Numbered from the stretch's first letter, positions 8,898-18,787 are shown. The stretch: DNA of 64,000 nucleotides from Pseudanabaena sp. Chao 1811 (GCF_027942295.1 NZ_CP101416.1:2900501-2964500); one strand, 5' to 3'. Numbers and translations are program-made. The notes: generated by a model from the sequence alone, not told the origin.

Positions 8898-9458
8898 TTA
8901 TGTATCAGCGCATGAACCACCTGTAATGCGAACTTCATCCACCTGCGCCCATGTGTCTTGGTTCAGCGCCCAAAGCCCTGTAAATACATAATAGGTTCCA
9001 GTTTCTTGGGGTAGAAATGATACTTTCAACTCTCGATATTTTGGCATAGCTCCAAATTGAGTTTGCGCTACAGACTTTTGCTGAGAATTGCGAAATCCGA
9101 AATATCCATCGGTGAGATTTCCTGATGTCCGCACTCTTGCGGTTAGAGTATAGGTGCTGCCTGCCCTCAATTTTACAGGTTGCCGAATTCCATTCCAACC
9201 TTGATTATGGCGAATCCACGCATTGTTTTTTCCACTAAAACTCAATCCTTTATTAATATCTATGCCAGATCGTCCTTCGCGTATCCAAGGTCTCACAATC
9301 GATGCTACAGTCTGCTGCTCAAATCCACCATCATCTAGGGGAGAGGCACAAGAAGCATAAACTGGAGATGGGAGCAAAGTTAGAGAAGTTGTACTGGCGA
9401 TCGCACCTAAGCCCATAAATAACGGAGTGATTACATTGCTGATGGTTATAGATTGCAT
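8898..9458 (-). CDS. secreted protein with carbohydrate-binding-module-like fold, unknown function
   Basis: 186 residues. A signal peptide (hydrophobic to about residue 33, ending near VYASCA) is followed by a compact beta-rich domain with the pattern of CBM4/9- or galactose-binding-like jelly rolls: a Asp-Gly-Gly-Phe-Glu start, a central LRAGSTYTLTARVRTSG strand pair, and the closing WAQVDEVRITGG. No catalytic domain is attached. Such stand-alone modules may bind cell-surface glycans; this is inferred from fold-like pattern only. It is monocistronic and divergent from lipA. Confidence 0.6.
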   Translation of the reverse strand: MQSITISNVITPLFMGLGAIASTTSLTLLPSPVYASCASPLDDGGFEQQTVASIVRPWIREGRSGIDINKGLSFSGKNNAWIRHNQGWNGIRQPVKLRAGSTYTLTARVRTSGNLTDGYFGFRNSQQKSVAQTQFGAMPKYRELKVSFLPQETGTYYVFTGLWALNQDTWAQVDEVRITGGSCADT

Positions 9459-9653
9459 GATTTTTAAGATTTTATAGAGACAACTAGATTTTAGCTAGTC
9501 ATGTAGGGATTGAATCTAGTTGCAATTCTTCAGATTCATATACAAGTATCCTCAGTTGCGAATTGCTCAACGCTATATCTCGATAATGTTAGAATATAAA
9601 ACGTTACAAAAATTGAAATAAATAGCATTAGCTAGATCTAGGTAGTTACAAAT

Positions 9654-10529
9654 ATGGCAGTCAAACCAGATTGGTTGCGAGTAAAAGCTCCACAGTGGGA
9701 GCGCGTTGGTAATGTCAAAGAAGTCCTGCGCGACTTGGGGCTAAATACTGTGTGCGAAGAAGCATCTTGTCCGAATATTGGTGAATGCTTCAACCAAGGA
9801 ACTGCCACCTTTTTGATTATGGGGCCTGCTTGCACCCGTGCTTGTCCGTACTGCGATATTGATTTTGAAAAGAAGCCGCAAGCCCTCGATCCGATGGAAC
9901 CGATTAACCTCGGTGAAGCAGTGCGACGGATGAATCTCAAGCATGTCGTGGTAACTTCCGTTAATCGTGATGACTTGCCCGATGGTGGTGCTTCGCAATT
10001 TGTGCGCTGCATTGAAGAGATTCGTAAATTGATGCCACAGACTACGATCGAACTTCTCATTCCCGATCTCTGTGCTAATTGGGAAGCTTTAGAAACGATT
10101 CTCTCCGCACGTCCCCATGTGCTGAATCACAATACGGAAACTGTGCCGAGACTTTATCGCCGTGTTCGTCCACAGGGAGACTATCAGCGCAGCTTGGAAC
10201 TCTTGCGCCGCGCCCGTGAAATTGCGCCTTGGGTCTATACCAAGTCGGGAATTATGGTAGGTATGAGTGAGACTGATGAGGAAGTTAGAGCTGTCATGCG
10301 TGATTTACGAGCAGTAGATTGCGACATCATTACCATTGGTCAATATCTCCAACCTTCCGCTAAGCATTTGACTTTGCATGAGTTTGTCACACCTGAGCAG
10401 TTTGAAGCATGGCGGATTGCTGGTGAAGAAATGGGGTTTTTGCAAGTGGTTTCTTCGCCGCTTACGCGCAGTTCCTATCATGCTGAGCAGGTACAAGCCT
10501 TGATGAAGCTATATCCGAAGGAAGTGTAG
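9654..10529 (+). CDS. lipA: lipoyl synthase
   Basis: 291 residues. The auxiliary 4Fe-4S cluster cysteines are C34, C39 and C45 ([12 protein letters not shown]); the radical-SAM cluster cysteines are C60, C64 and C67 (CTRACPYC). The C-terminal [11 protein letters not shown] carries the conserved Ser ligand motif. It inserts two sulfurs into octanoyl-lipoyl domains. ATG at 9654 gives the standard length. The gene stands alone, with a HIP1-type repeat directly downstream. Confidence 0.95.
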   Translation: MAVKPDWLRVKAPQWERVGNVKEVLRDLGLNTVCEEASCPNIGECFNQGTATFLIMGPACTRACPYCDIDFEKKPQALDPMEPINLGEAVRRMNLKHVVVTSVNRDDLPDGGASQFVRCIEEIRKLMPQTTIELLIPDLCANWEALETILSARPHVLNHNTETVPRLYRRVRPQGDYQRSLELLRRAREIAPWVYTKSGIMVGMSETDEEVRAVMRDLRAVDCDIITIGQYLQPSAKHLTLHEFVTPEQFEAWRIAGEEMGFLQVVSSPLTRSSYHAEQVQALMKLYPKEV

Positions 10530-10544
10530 TGATATTTGGTTGAG

Positions 10545-10619
10545 AAATGGCGATCGCATTCATCAATAATCGTGATCGCCTTTAATCTCTATCACAAAGC
10601 GATCGCCTCTAATCTCTGA
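10545..10619 (+). repeat. HIP1-bearing island repeat, unit 1
   Basis: Contains CTATCACAAAGCGATCGCC followed by TCTAATCTCTGAC, matching units at 11393-11452, 12290-12547 and 13586-13670 in the same orientation. It marks the left edge of the toxin-antitoxin and nuclease island. Confidence 0.65.
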
Positions 10620-10877
10620 CTATTCATAATGTGACCATACAGAAACAACTCGAACAGGTTTAGTTTCTTCATTAACTGAATAAACCAAACGATGTTTGAT
10701 ATTGATGCGTCTTGAGAAATATCCTTTCAAGTTACCTGAAAGTTTCTCATAGGGAGGCTCGTAGGGATTTTGTTTGAGAATTTCTAGCAAAGATTTGAAG
10801 TTAGAGTCCAAATTGGCAGACTTCAGTTTTTGAGCATCCTTAATCACATTTCGACTAAATTCAATCTTCCAGTCCAT
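10620..10877 (-). CDS. yoeB: Txe/YoeB family ribosome-dependent mRNA interferase toxin
   Basis: 85 residues, the exact length class of YoeB. Residues matching the RelE/YoeB active site are Glu44, Arg63 and the C-terminal His83-Tyr84 (VVSVWSHYE). It cleaves mRNA on the ribosome when free of antitoxin. The start overlaps the end of the upstream antitoxin gene by 17 bp, the normal arrangement for yefM-yoeB. All expected catalytic residues are present, so the toxin is probably functional. Confidence 0.9.
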   Translation of the reverse strand: MDWKIEFSRNVIKDAQKLKSANLDSNFKSLLEILKQNPYEPPYEKLSGNLKGYFSRRINIKHRLVYSVNEETKPVRVVSVWSHYE

Positions 10878-11124
10878 CCAAGGTTCCTAGAAATTCATCC
10901 TCAGAAATCCAATCATCTGCTCGTTCGGCGACTCTAATTGACTCAACTAGATTGGGTATAGACTGTAGATAGAGAGTTTCCTGTATGCTTTCCCAGTCAG
11001 CCTTAGATAGCAATACTGCGTCACCTTGTCGACTCGTAATAAATCTTGGTAAATGATCTTTGTTAACTTGCTCGACTAAGCTGAACAGGTTGGCTCTTGC
11101 TTCACTTGCGTTGAGAATTTTCAT
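10861..11124 (-). CDS. yefM: Phd/YefM family antitoxin
   Basis: 87 residues from ATG 11124 (MKILNASEARANLFSLVEQV); a TTG four codons upstream is less likely. The N-terminus has the Phd/YefM DNA-binding pattern, and the acidic C-terminus (SEDEFLGTLDGLED) is the toxin-wrapping tail. It neutralises the YoeB toxin encoded downstream and is expected to repress its own promoter. That promoter region adjoins a MITE (11168-11385), 43 bp upstream of the start, so expression may have been altered by the insertion. Confidence 0.88.
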   Translation of the reverse strand: MKILNASEARANLFSLVEQVNKDHLPRFITSRQGDAVLLSKADWESIQETLYLQSIPNLVESIRVAERADDWISEDEFLGTLDGLED

Positions 11125-11167
11125 TAAGAAACCCAAACTCGTACAATTTATCGTACCACTTTTTTAT

Positions 11168-11385
11168 CCCACATTCCGCTCGTAATGGAAGTCCAAAAAT
11201 AATTACAACTAGAGAATAAGGGTTTCAGCGATTTTTCTAAGTATTAATGAGAATAATTCTTGTTAGCGTATTCTTATTGACAATAGGAAAATGGTGATTT
11301 TTTTATGATAATTGTCTAGAATCATTTGCCAGCAAGGGGTTTGTATTTTAATTCCTTTTTCAGGAAAATAAGAGCGGAATGTGGG
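11168..11385. mobile_element. MITE-like element, 218 bp, 14-bp perfect terminal inverted repeats
   Basis: Ends are CCCACATTCCGCTC (11168-11181) and its exact reverse complement (11372-11385). A 6-bp direct repeat TTTTAT flanks it (11162-11167, 11386-11391). The interior is AT-rich and has no coding capacity. It sits between the yefM-yoeB operon and the HNH module. No second copy occurs in the window. Confidence 0.85.
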
Positions 11386-11392
11386 TTTTATT

Positions 11393-11452
11393 AAAGCGAT
11401 CGCCTAAAACATCAACGCTTTCACCACACAAGCGATCGCCCCTCAAAAAACA
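11393..11452 (+). repeat. HIP1-bearing island repeat, unit 2
   Basis: AAAGCGATCGCCTAAAACATC followed by CACCACACAAGCGATCGCCC matches the unit of the 98-bp tandem repeat at 12290-12547. It lies immediately 3' of the HNH gene. Confidence 0.65.
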
Positions 11453-11878
11453 TCATTTTTGCATCAATATCTTTGCTTGAGCCAGCATCTGTCGATATGG
11501 CAAGCAAGCTGATCGATTTATCTTCAGTAACTGTATTGTCACTCGCCCAATTGCAGTCAATGGATAAATTACACCACTAGATTCTTCGATTTGAAAATTC
11601 TCTCGCCATTGGTCTTGTCTAGGATTATAAAGTCTAATAACATCGCCCGTTTCTAAATCGATAGAAGCAATATCACTACCCTTAGCTTGATTGCACAGTG
11701 AGCAAGATAAAGCTAGATTTTCTTCTATAGTTTTGCCTCCATGCTTTTCAGCAATTACATGATCTACTTGATGGGAAACTAAGGTTAAACTTTCAGGAAT
11801 CAGACAATATTCACAACAGTTTTGGGCGCGATCGCTGACTAGTTTTCTAAGTTTAGTGGAAATATAACTCTTACTCAT
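11453..11878 (-). CDS. HNH endonuclease
   Basis: 141 residues with an HNH (treble-clef) nuclease: zinc cysteines C22-x2-C25 and C59-x2-C62 surround VDHVIAEKHGG (catalytic His40) and the ENLALSC segment supplying Asn. The C-terminal 60 residues, including GDVIRLYNPRQDQW, are typical of small cyanobacterial HNH proteins. It overlaps the upstream 115-aa gene by 4 bp and so is co-translated with it. Whether it is a defence nuclease, a homing-type enzyme or a toxin is not readable from sequence. Confidence 0.85.
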   Translation of the reverse strand: MSKSYISTKLRKLVSDRAQNCCEYCLIPESLTLVSHQVDHVIAEKHGGKTIEENLALSCSLCNQAKGSDIASIDLETGDVIRLYNPRQDQWRENFQIEESSGVIYPLTAIGRVTIQLLKINRSACLPYRQMLAQAKILMQK

Positions 11879-12222
11879 TGACTCGGCTGGAGCTTAATCA
11901 GGGCTTGAGTTTTGGCAAGGCGCACTAGATGTTCGATAAATTCATAATGTTGCCATAGTAGGCGATCGCTTTCGTTGAAACCTTGAGTACGATTTTTTTC
12001 TAATAGATTATCAATTTCTTGCTGTGCGTCTGGTGCAAGACGTAAATCTAAGACTTCTTGAGGGGATGGAAGTTTGGCTAAGAAATGCAATATTTCCGTT
12101 AATCCAGAAAAGCCGTTATTGGGATTAGCGTTTATTTCTCGCAATCCTAGAGCTAATATTTGCGGCAGGTTATCTTGTACAGTAGCGGCAATATCGTCTG
12201 GTATGTCTAGGGTGATTTGCAT
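11875..12222 (-). CDS. hypothetical protein paired with HNH endonuclease
   Basis: 115 residues, no recognised catalytic motif. The N-terminus (MQITLDIPDDIAATVQDN) resembles the DNA-binding or dimerising start seen in small antitoxin-like proteins; the rest is helical and acidic. It sits directly upstream of, and overlaps by 4 bp, the HNH gene, so it may be a partner or inhibitor; that is inference from arrangement. Start ATG at 12222. Confidence 0.7.
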   Translation of the reverse strand: MQITLDIPDDIAATVQDNLPQILALGLREINANPNNGFSGLTEILHFLAKLPSPQEVLDLRLAPDAQQEIDNLLEKNRTQGFNESDRLLWQHYEFIEHLVRLAKTQALIKLQPSQ

Positions 12223-12289
12223 AGTTGAGTAAGTGATTGCTAATGTTAGCCTTTATCGTTCATTTTATCAGATCGTCCCTAAGCTCAAC

Positions 12290-12547
12290 CACAAAGCGAT
12301 CGCCTTAATCATCAATGCTTCTACCACACAAGCGATAGTCCATCAACAAACCAACAACATCAAACAGCGATCGCCCCTAATCTCAACTAAAAAGCGATCG
12401 CCTAAAATATCCATACTTCCATCACACAAGCGATTGTCCCTTAACAAACTAACAACATCAAACAGCGATCGCCTCTAATCTCAATCACAAAGAGATCGCC
12501 TAAAATATCCATACTTTCAACCTACAAGCGATCGCCCTCTGTTTGTC
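12290..12547 (+). repeat. 98-bp HIP1-containing tandem repeat (about 2.6 units)
   Basis: Equivalent GCGATCGCC/GAGATCGCC boxes occur at about 12296, 12394 and 12492, a period of 98 bp. Each unit reads: CAAAGCGATCGCCT, ATCCATACTTCCA, CACACAAGCGAT, TAACAAACTAACAACATC, AAACAGCGATCGCC, TCTAATCTCAATCA. Single units lie beside the neighbouring modules. A small open frame over this region (12233-12478) is an artefact of the repeat. Confidence 0.85.
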
Positions 12548-12621
12548 ACTTAAAGGTCTCTATCGCTAATATGCCAAATAAGGTATATTAGGTGTGACGC
12601 AACAAATCAAAAAACAAATAA

Positions 12622-12915
12622 ATGATCCAGAATCAAGTTTCTGAAGTTATTCAAGGCGGAGCGAATGTATTTGAGGATTTGGGTTTTGCGCCTGAAGAGG
12701 CTCTTAATCTCAGAATTCGGGCTGATTTGATGTTGAATATTAAGCGCTTCATCCAGTCTCAAGGATGGACGCAAAAGCAAGCTGCTTTATTTTTTGGTGA
12801 AACTCAACCTCGGATTAGCGATTTGATGAATGGTGATATTGAGAGGTTTAGTATTGATAAGTTGGTAATGATGTTGGCTCATGCGGGTATGAATGTGAGA
12901 GTTAAGGTGTTATGA
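12622..12915 (+). CDS. XRE-family helix-turn-helix antitoxin-like regulator
   Basis: 97 residues. The HTH spans about residues 47-75 (SQGWTQKQAALFFGETQPRI, then SDLMNG), the type seen in HigA2-like antitoxins that begin with a short helical arm. The stop overlaps the start of the PIN gene (ATGA at 12912-12915), so the pair is translationally coupled. It likely represses its own operon and may neutralise the PIN protein. XRE regulators usually pair with RelE/HigB-type toxins rather than PIN. Confidence 0.85.
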   Translation: MIQNQVSEVIQGGANVFEDLGFAPEEALNLRIRADLMLNIKRFIQSQGWTQKQAALFFGETQPRISDLMNGDIERFSIDKLVMMLAHAGMNVRVKVL

Positions 12916-13367
12916 ATAAATCTCCATCTGTTTATCTGGATGCTTGCTGTTTCTGTCGGCTTCTGGATGATCCTTCGCAGTATCGAGTTCGATTAGAGAC
13001 TGAAGCAGTTGTAACGATTCTAGAATGTTGCGATCGCGGGGAGATGTCTTTAATTAGTAGTGATGCACTAGAATTTGAGTTACAGAGGGTTCCTAATGTT
13101 GAGGGACGTGAACAAGTTTTTGCTTTTTTGAGTGCGGCAAAAATTTTTGTTGAGACAACCGACAATATTGAAGATAGAGCAGAGAGTTTTTGTAAACTGG
13201 GTTTTACACTTTATGATGCTTTACATTTAGCGTTTGCCGAGGATTCAAATGCAACTGTTTTTCTGACGACAGACGATCGCCTACTCAGTAAAGCAATAAG
13301 CTATGCTGGTAACATTAAGGTTAGGGTTTCTAATCCAGTAACTTGGTTAATGGAAAATCAAGAGTAA
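12912..13367 (+). CDS. PIN-domain protein, probable RNase toxin
   Basis: 151 residues. PIN acidic positions are visible: Asp10 (VYLDACCFCRLLDD), Glu54 or Glu56 in SDALEFEL, Asp102 in LYDALHLAFAE and Asp121/122 in FLTTDDRLL. These coordinate metal for RNA cleavage in VapC-type toxins. Upstream is an XRE regulator overlapping by 4 bp; downstream is a 66-aa gene. The toxin role is inferred from family and operon form. Confidence 0.85.
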   Translation: MNKSPSVYLDACCFCRLLDDPSQYRVRLETEAVVTILECCDRGEMSLISSDALEFELQRVPNVEGREQVFAFLSAAKIFVETTDNIEDRAESFCKLGFTLYDALHLAFAEDSNATVFLTTDDRLLSKAISYAGNIKVRVSNPVTWLMENQE

Positions 13368-13384
13368 ATTTAGGATGGTTAGTG

Positions 13385-13585
13385 ATGAAAGTTAGTGAAA
13401 TTTCTAGACGTGGCTACAAAGCTTTGATTCAAGAGTTGGGCTATGCTGGCGCTGCAAGATTTTTGTTAAGGTTTGAGTCTGGTTCTGGTGACTATACGAA
13501 AGAGCGTCATCAGGAATTAGAACAGTTGACAATGGATGATTTTCGAGCTTTTGTGCAGAAGAAAAGAGAGAAGAAAAATGATTGA
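13385..13585 (+). CDS. small protein of the XRE-PIN operon, unknown function
   Basis: 66 residues from ATG 13385 (MKVSEISRRGYKALIQELG); an upstream in-frame start at 13343 would overlap the PIN gene and adds an unlikely leader. It is helical with a basic C-terminus (RAFVQKKREKKND). It begins 17 bp after the PIN stop. A third gene in such an operon could be an accessory antitoxin or chaperone; this is inference. The gene abuts repeat unit 13586-13670. Confidence 0.65.
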   Translation: MKVSEISRRGYKALIQELGYAGAARFLLRFESGSGDYTKERHQELEQLTMDDFRAFVQKKREKKND

Positions 13586-13670
13586 AAATTGTCCCTAATC
13601 TCAGTCACAAAGCGATCGCCTCAATTATCCATACTTCCACTACACAAGCGATCTCCTTCTGTTTTGTTAT
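13586..13670 (+). repeat. HIP1-bearing island repeat, unit 4
   Basis: CCCTAATCTCAGTCACAAAG followed by CGATCGCCTCAATTATCCATACTTCCACTACACAAGCGAT (shown as sub-motifs of the 98-bp repeat) matches the same unit and orientation as 12290-12547. The 3' end of the 142-aa gene (13621-14049) reads into it, so that protein's last residues are repeat-encoded. Confidence 0.65.
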
Positions 13671-14049
13671 TCCATGAGTTTCGTCGTTGCCAGCTTCCTA
13701 AAGTATTAGATTCTTCGACATGATACCTCATCTGATTGAGCTGATGTTCTTTTAGTGCAAGATCGTTAGCTAGTTCATCAGTGAGTGATTCTAGTTTATC
13801 AATGCGGGCGTTTGCAACTAATAAATCTCTATGAAATTGCGATAATAATTTGGAAAGGGTAAAGATTAATAGTATGTCTGTAGAAGGTTTAATCTTACCT
13901 TCATCTAAAATCTCAAGATCTTCAAACAGTAATACTTTGATCTTCTCTGAGTATTCCGCCAAATCCTTCAAGCAAATTTGCCCTTGCTGAAGAAAAGATT
14001 TTTCTTCTTGAATTTGTCTCATATAAGTAATAGATCCTAAATTTGTCAT
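13621..14049 (-). CDS. hypothetical coiled-coil protein
   Basis: 142 residues, not recognised. Residues 10-110 are predicted helical, with a heptad-like stretch (HRDLLVANARIDKLESLTDE). The C-terminal tail (GSWQRRNSWNNKTEGDRLCS) looks non-conserved and is partly encoded by the island repeat, suggesting the original C-terminus was replaced. It starts 15 bp after the stop of the 266-aa gene and is probably co-transcribed with it. Confidence 0.5.
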   Translation of the reverse strand: MTNLGSITYMRQIQEEKSFLQQGQICLKDLAEYSEKIKVLLFEDLEILDEGKIKPSTDILLIFTLSKLLSQFHRDLLVANARIDKLESLTDELANDLALKEHQLNQMRYHVEESNTLGSWQRRNSWNNKTEGDRLCSGSMDN

Positions 14050-14064
14050 AGTGAGATTAATGAT

Positions 14065-14865
14065 CTAGAAGTCTTCAACATAATTAGCTAAAAGCTCAGG
14101 CTTTTCTCCATTGGAAAGTAGAAAGACTTCAACATTATCTTTCAGATCTAATAAAAGTCTTTTCAGTTCTGAATGCTGAGACAATGAAATTCGAGAAGTT
14201 GACGGAAATCTCTGATCCGAACTAATTTCGTAGCAAATATTTTGCTCAGTCATATCCAAAATTAATGGACTAAATTTAGATATAGGTAACCGATATGAGT
14301 GTGGCGGATAGTATACTTCATCTTCAAAATCAGATAAATTTATGTCTTCCCCCTCAGACAGATCAAGAAACCTCCCAAAAAAATCAGCTCTCTCTGGGAA
14401 CGGGATATATAAATTTTTTTGTACTGAAGTTTGTTCCTCCAATTCATGGTCATTATCGTCATAATGATCATCATATAAGTGGAATTTTGCTCGATAGCTA
14501 GTCCAAATTTTGTCGTGAATAGATAGAGCAAGCTCTGATTGTTGCTGTACAACGTAGAATGCAACTTTAGGGCGCTTTGATTCAGTTTTAGGAATGATTG
14601 TTGCATACTGCTTGAGATATCGAACTTGATATAAATCCTTTAATCCAAGTTCATCCAATACTGCAATCACAGTTTCAATAGTAGGAATGCCAGCAGGGTT
14701 AATTCCTGTAGTAGTTGATTCTAAAGAAGTCAACTCATCTTGATGTATTAAATCACTAATACCTAGTAAAGACTTGATCTGTTTAAGATCCCAAGAAATT
14801 TTCTGAGAGCCATCATCAAGCGTCAGTAACTCAACATTTAGGGGTTGCCTATTTACGATCCTCAT
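14065..14865 (-). CDS. hypothetical protein, accessory island
   Basis: 266 residues, no family recognised. The N-terminal 60 residues (WDLKQIKSLLGISDLIHQ) could be a helical DNA-binding-like segment, the centre is acidic (HLYDDHYDDNDHELEE), and the C-terminus is a mix of strands ending LLANYVEDF. There is no signal peptide or membrane helix. First gene of a likely two-gene operon with the coiled-coil protein. AT-richer than the flanking housekeeping genes, consistent with an accessory origin. Confidence 0.55.
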   Translation of the reverse strand: MRIVNRQPLNVELLTLDDGSQKISWDLKQIKSLLGISDLIHQDELTSLESTTTGINPAGIPTIETVIAVLDELGLKDLYQVRYLKQYATIIPKTESKRPKVAFYVVQQQSELALSIHDKIWTSYRAKFHLYDDHYDDNDHELEEQTSVQKNLYIPFPERADFFGRFLDLSEGEDINLSDFEDEVYYPPHSYRLPISKFSPLILDMTEQNICYEISSDQRFPSTSRISLSQHSELKRLLLDLKDNVEVFLLSNGEKPELLANYVEDF

Positions 14866-15171
14866 TTACATAAACTCACTAATTTGAGCGATGGAATTTA
14901 TCGTAGCACACAAATCTATTTTAACGCATAAATTCATACTAATACCCTAATTTGGCTTTTTGTGTGACTTTGGCAAAACTTAAATAGTCAAAAGCTCCCC
15001 TAGACATTTTGTTACCCAAGCTACATAATCTTTTCTTGAAATAGATGGTTAAATGAATATTTTATAAACAATGTGCTACGGTCTGAAGATCGTTATTATT
15101 ACAACTTGTTTAAGCACGTTAAGCTAGAGATTAGAAGTGCTATCGCTCTAGTAAAGCGAGGATTAATACTG

Positions 15172-15795
15172 ATGTCATATAGCGAATTTAAGACGATCGC
15201 TCAAGTACAGGAAAAATTTGGCTTGACGATAAAAGAATCGGAAAATCTATTTGTAGATATTCAGCCTTTGACGATTAGTGACTATCTACAACAAACCCTC
15301 AAACGTAATCTTTCCATTGCCAATGCAATTAATACGGAAAAAGCGCGATCAGAACTATTAATTGCACCCATACTTTTAGAAATTCGCCATATCTTTCATG
15401 AAAAAGTTGGCTTTTTCTCTGGGACAGAATTTAATGTTGATATAGAATCTGGTTTAAATGGATTTTGTGACTTTCTTTTGACCGCATCTAGTGAAATCTA
15501 TGAAATTTCCTGCCCAGTAATTACCCTTGTCGAAGCAAAAAACGAAAATATTAAAGGAGGCTTAGGTCAATGTATTGCAGAAATGGTGGCTGCTCAAAGA
15601 TTTAATACTCAGCACGATCAAAAGTTTCCTATTTATGGTGTAGTGACAACAGGAATGATTTGGAAGTTCTTACGGCTTGAAGAGAAGACACTTTGGATTG
15701 ATCAAGAAGACTATTTCATCAAGGAAATAGGCAAATTACTGGGTATTTTATCTAGTCCATTTCAATACTTGACTGCAAAGACTTCACTTGCATAG
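15172..15795 (+). CDS. PD-(D/E)XK-like nuclease-fold protein
   Basis: 207 residues from ATG 15172 (MSYSEFKTIAQVQ); the frame is open to 15073, but that leader is basic and not conserved-looking. A restriction-endonuclease-like core is visible: ETEKARSEL-type helix, GFCDFLL, then PVITLVEAKNENIKGGLGQC with the Glu-x-Lys of the PD-(D/E)XK motif. Proteins of this type are frequent as orphan genes in filamentous cyanobacteria. Substrate unknown. Right edge of the island, before fmt. Confidence 0.7.
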   Translation: MSYSEFKTIAQVQEKFGLTIKESENLFVDIQPLTISDYLQQTLKRNLSIANAINTEKARSELLIAPILLEIRHIFHEKVGFFSGTEFNVDIESGLNGFCDFLLTASSEIYEISCPVITLVEAKNENIKGGLGQCIAEMVAAQRFNTQHDQKFPIYGVVTTGMIWKFLRLEEKTLWIDQEDYFIKEIGKLLGILSSPFQYLTAKTSLA

Positions 15796-15876
15796 ATCGC
15801 AGATTTAATGGAAGAATTGGAGAATGTCGTCTAGAAATAGGTTACACGATCGCTCATTTACTATGGCTCAATAACT

Positions 15877-16812
15877 ATGCGTGTTGTATTTTTTGGAACT
15901 CCAGACTTTGCCGTTCCCACCTTAGAGAAACTATTATCCGAACCAGATTTTGAGGTGGTGGGCGTAGTCTCCCAACCAGATACTAGGCGTGGTCGTGGGA
16001 GTCAAGTTACGCCGCCACCAGTCAAAGCTGCGGCGATCGCTAAAAATCCCAACCTCCAAATCTGGCAACCCGATCGCCTCAAAAAAGATAAGCAGGTACT
16101 TGAGGAACTTCTGACAACTAATGCCGATGTATTTGTGGTGGTTGCCTATGGGCAGATTCTCTCGCAAAAGATTTTGAATATGCCTAAATATGGCTGTATC
16201 AATGTGCATGGCTCATTACTGCCAAAATATCGTGGTGCTGCACCAATCCAATGGGCGATCGCGAATGGGGAGAGCATTACTGGGATTACGACCATGCAAA
16301 TGGATGCAGGCATTGATACAGGGGCGATGTTACTCAAGGTGGAATTAGAAATTTTGCCTGAAGACAATACGGATACCTTAAGCACGAAATTGGCGAATTT
16401 AGGTGCAGATTTATTAATTGATACTTTGCGAAGATTAGATACGATCAAACCTGAACCTCAAGATGATGCTTTGTCCTGCTATTCACCAATGATTGGGCGT
16501 GAGGATTGGGAACTAAATTGGAGCAAAGAGGCGATCGCATTGCATAATCGCATTCGTGCCTTCTATCCCAATTGCTATAAAGATTTTCGTGGACAGAGAT
16601 TAAAGATTACGAAATCGGAAGTTGTGGAAGCTGAGGACAATTTAGAGAATATTGGGAAAGTTGTCGAAATTCGTAAAGGTAAAGGCTTTGTCTTGCAAAC
16701 TGGTAAAGGTCTATTACTCATTAAAGAAGTACAACCTGCGGGTAAAAAACTGCAATCGGGTTGGGATTTTGTCAATGGCGCAAGAATTGCGATCGGAGAA
16801 TCATTAACCTAA
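15877..16812 (+). CDS. fmt: methionyl-tRNA formyltransferase
   Basis: 311 residues. The N-terminal formyltransferase domain shows VFFGTPDFAVPTLE, the signature NVHGSLLPKYRGAAPIQWAI with catalytic Asn and His, and MDAGIDTGAML with the catalytic Asp. The C-terminal OB-like domain carries HNRIRAFYPNCY. It formylates initiator Met-tRNA. The stop TAA is followed at once by a family C MITE. Confidence 0.95.
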   Translation: MRVVFFGTPDFAVPTLEKLLSEPDFEVVGVVSQPDTRRGRGSQVTPPPVKAAAIAKNPNLQIWQPDRLKKDKQVLEELLTTNADVFVVVAYGQILSQKILNMPKYGCINVHGSLLPKYRGAAPIQWAIANGESITGITTMQMDAGIDTGAMLLKVELEILPEDNTDTLSTKLANLGADLLIDTLRRLDTIKPEPQDDALSCYSPMIGREDWELNWSKEAIALHNRIRAFYPNCYKDFRGQRLKITKSEVVEAEDNLENIGKVVEIRKGKGFVLQTGKGLLLIKEVQPAGKKLQSGWDFVNGARIAIGESLT

Positions 16813-16949
16813 CTGATGTTACGTGGATGGAACCATCATCCCCTATCCCTCAATAGCGAGTAGGGGCGGGTTTTGCATATAGATCTTGCTTCCGTATAGA
16901 GTTATCAACTAAACCCGCCCCTACTTGAGAATTTTCTATGTAACATCAG
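16813..16949. mobile_element. MITE family C, copy 2 (137 bp)
   Basis: Starts at the first base after the fmt stop. Left end CTGATGTTACGTGGATGG; right end reads CTGATGTTACATAGAA on the other strand. A 6-bp direct repeat AACCTA flanks it (16806-16811, 16950-16955). The interior is a GGGGCGGGTTT/AAACCCGCCCC inverted repeat, unlike copy 1. A short hairpin AAGGGGCTTAAGCCCCTT (about 16960-16977) follows. Confidence 0.7.
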
Positions 16950-17107
16950 AACCTATAACAAGGGGCTTAAGCCCCTTGCCTATTTAACAAGCTTTTTAAG
17001 CGTTGCTTGTCTTTTAATTTGTTTGTGCCTAGCTAACCAATGCCTCTTAAAATTAAAGCAAGCCTAAAAGTATGGGCATTTTTGCGTTTGTTTTAGAGCA
17101 TAGTTAA

Positions 17108-18754
<1,647 letters not shown>

Positions 18755-18756
18755 AT

Positions 18757-18787
18757 AAAAAAAGCGGCGCATCGCGCCGCTTTTTTT
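18757..18787. terminator. bidirectional Rho-independent terminator
   Basis: A-tract, GCGGCGC-ATC-GCGCCGC stem and T-tract between convergent pgm and the TPR gene. Poly-T is present in both reading directions, so it can serve both genes. Confidence 0.9.

Noticed and set aside
12233-12478. 81-codon open frame
   Set aside because: It lies wholly on the 98-bp tandem repeat and its translation is repetitive; not a gene.
12290-12547. Possible CRISPR array
   Set aside because: The period is 98 bp with continuous similarity, not short identical repeats separated by unique spacers, and no cas genes are near.
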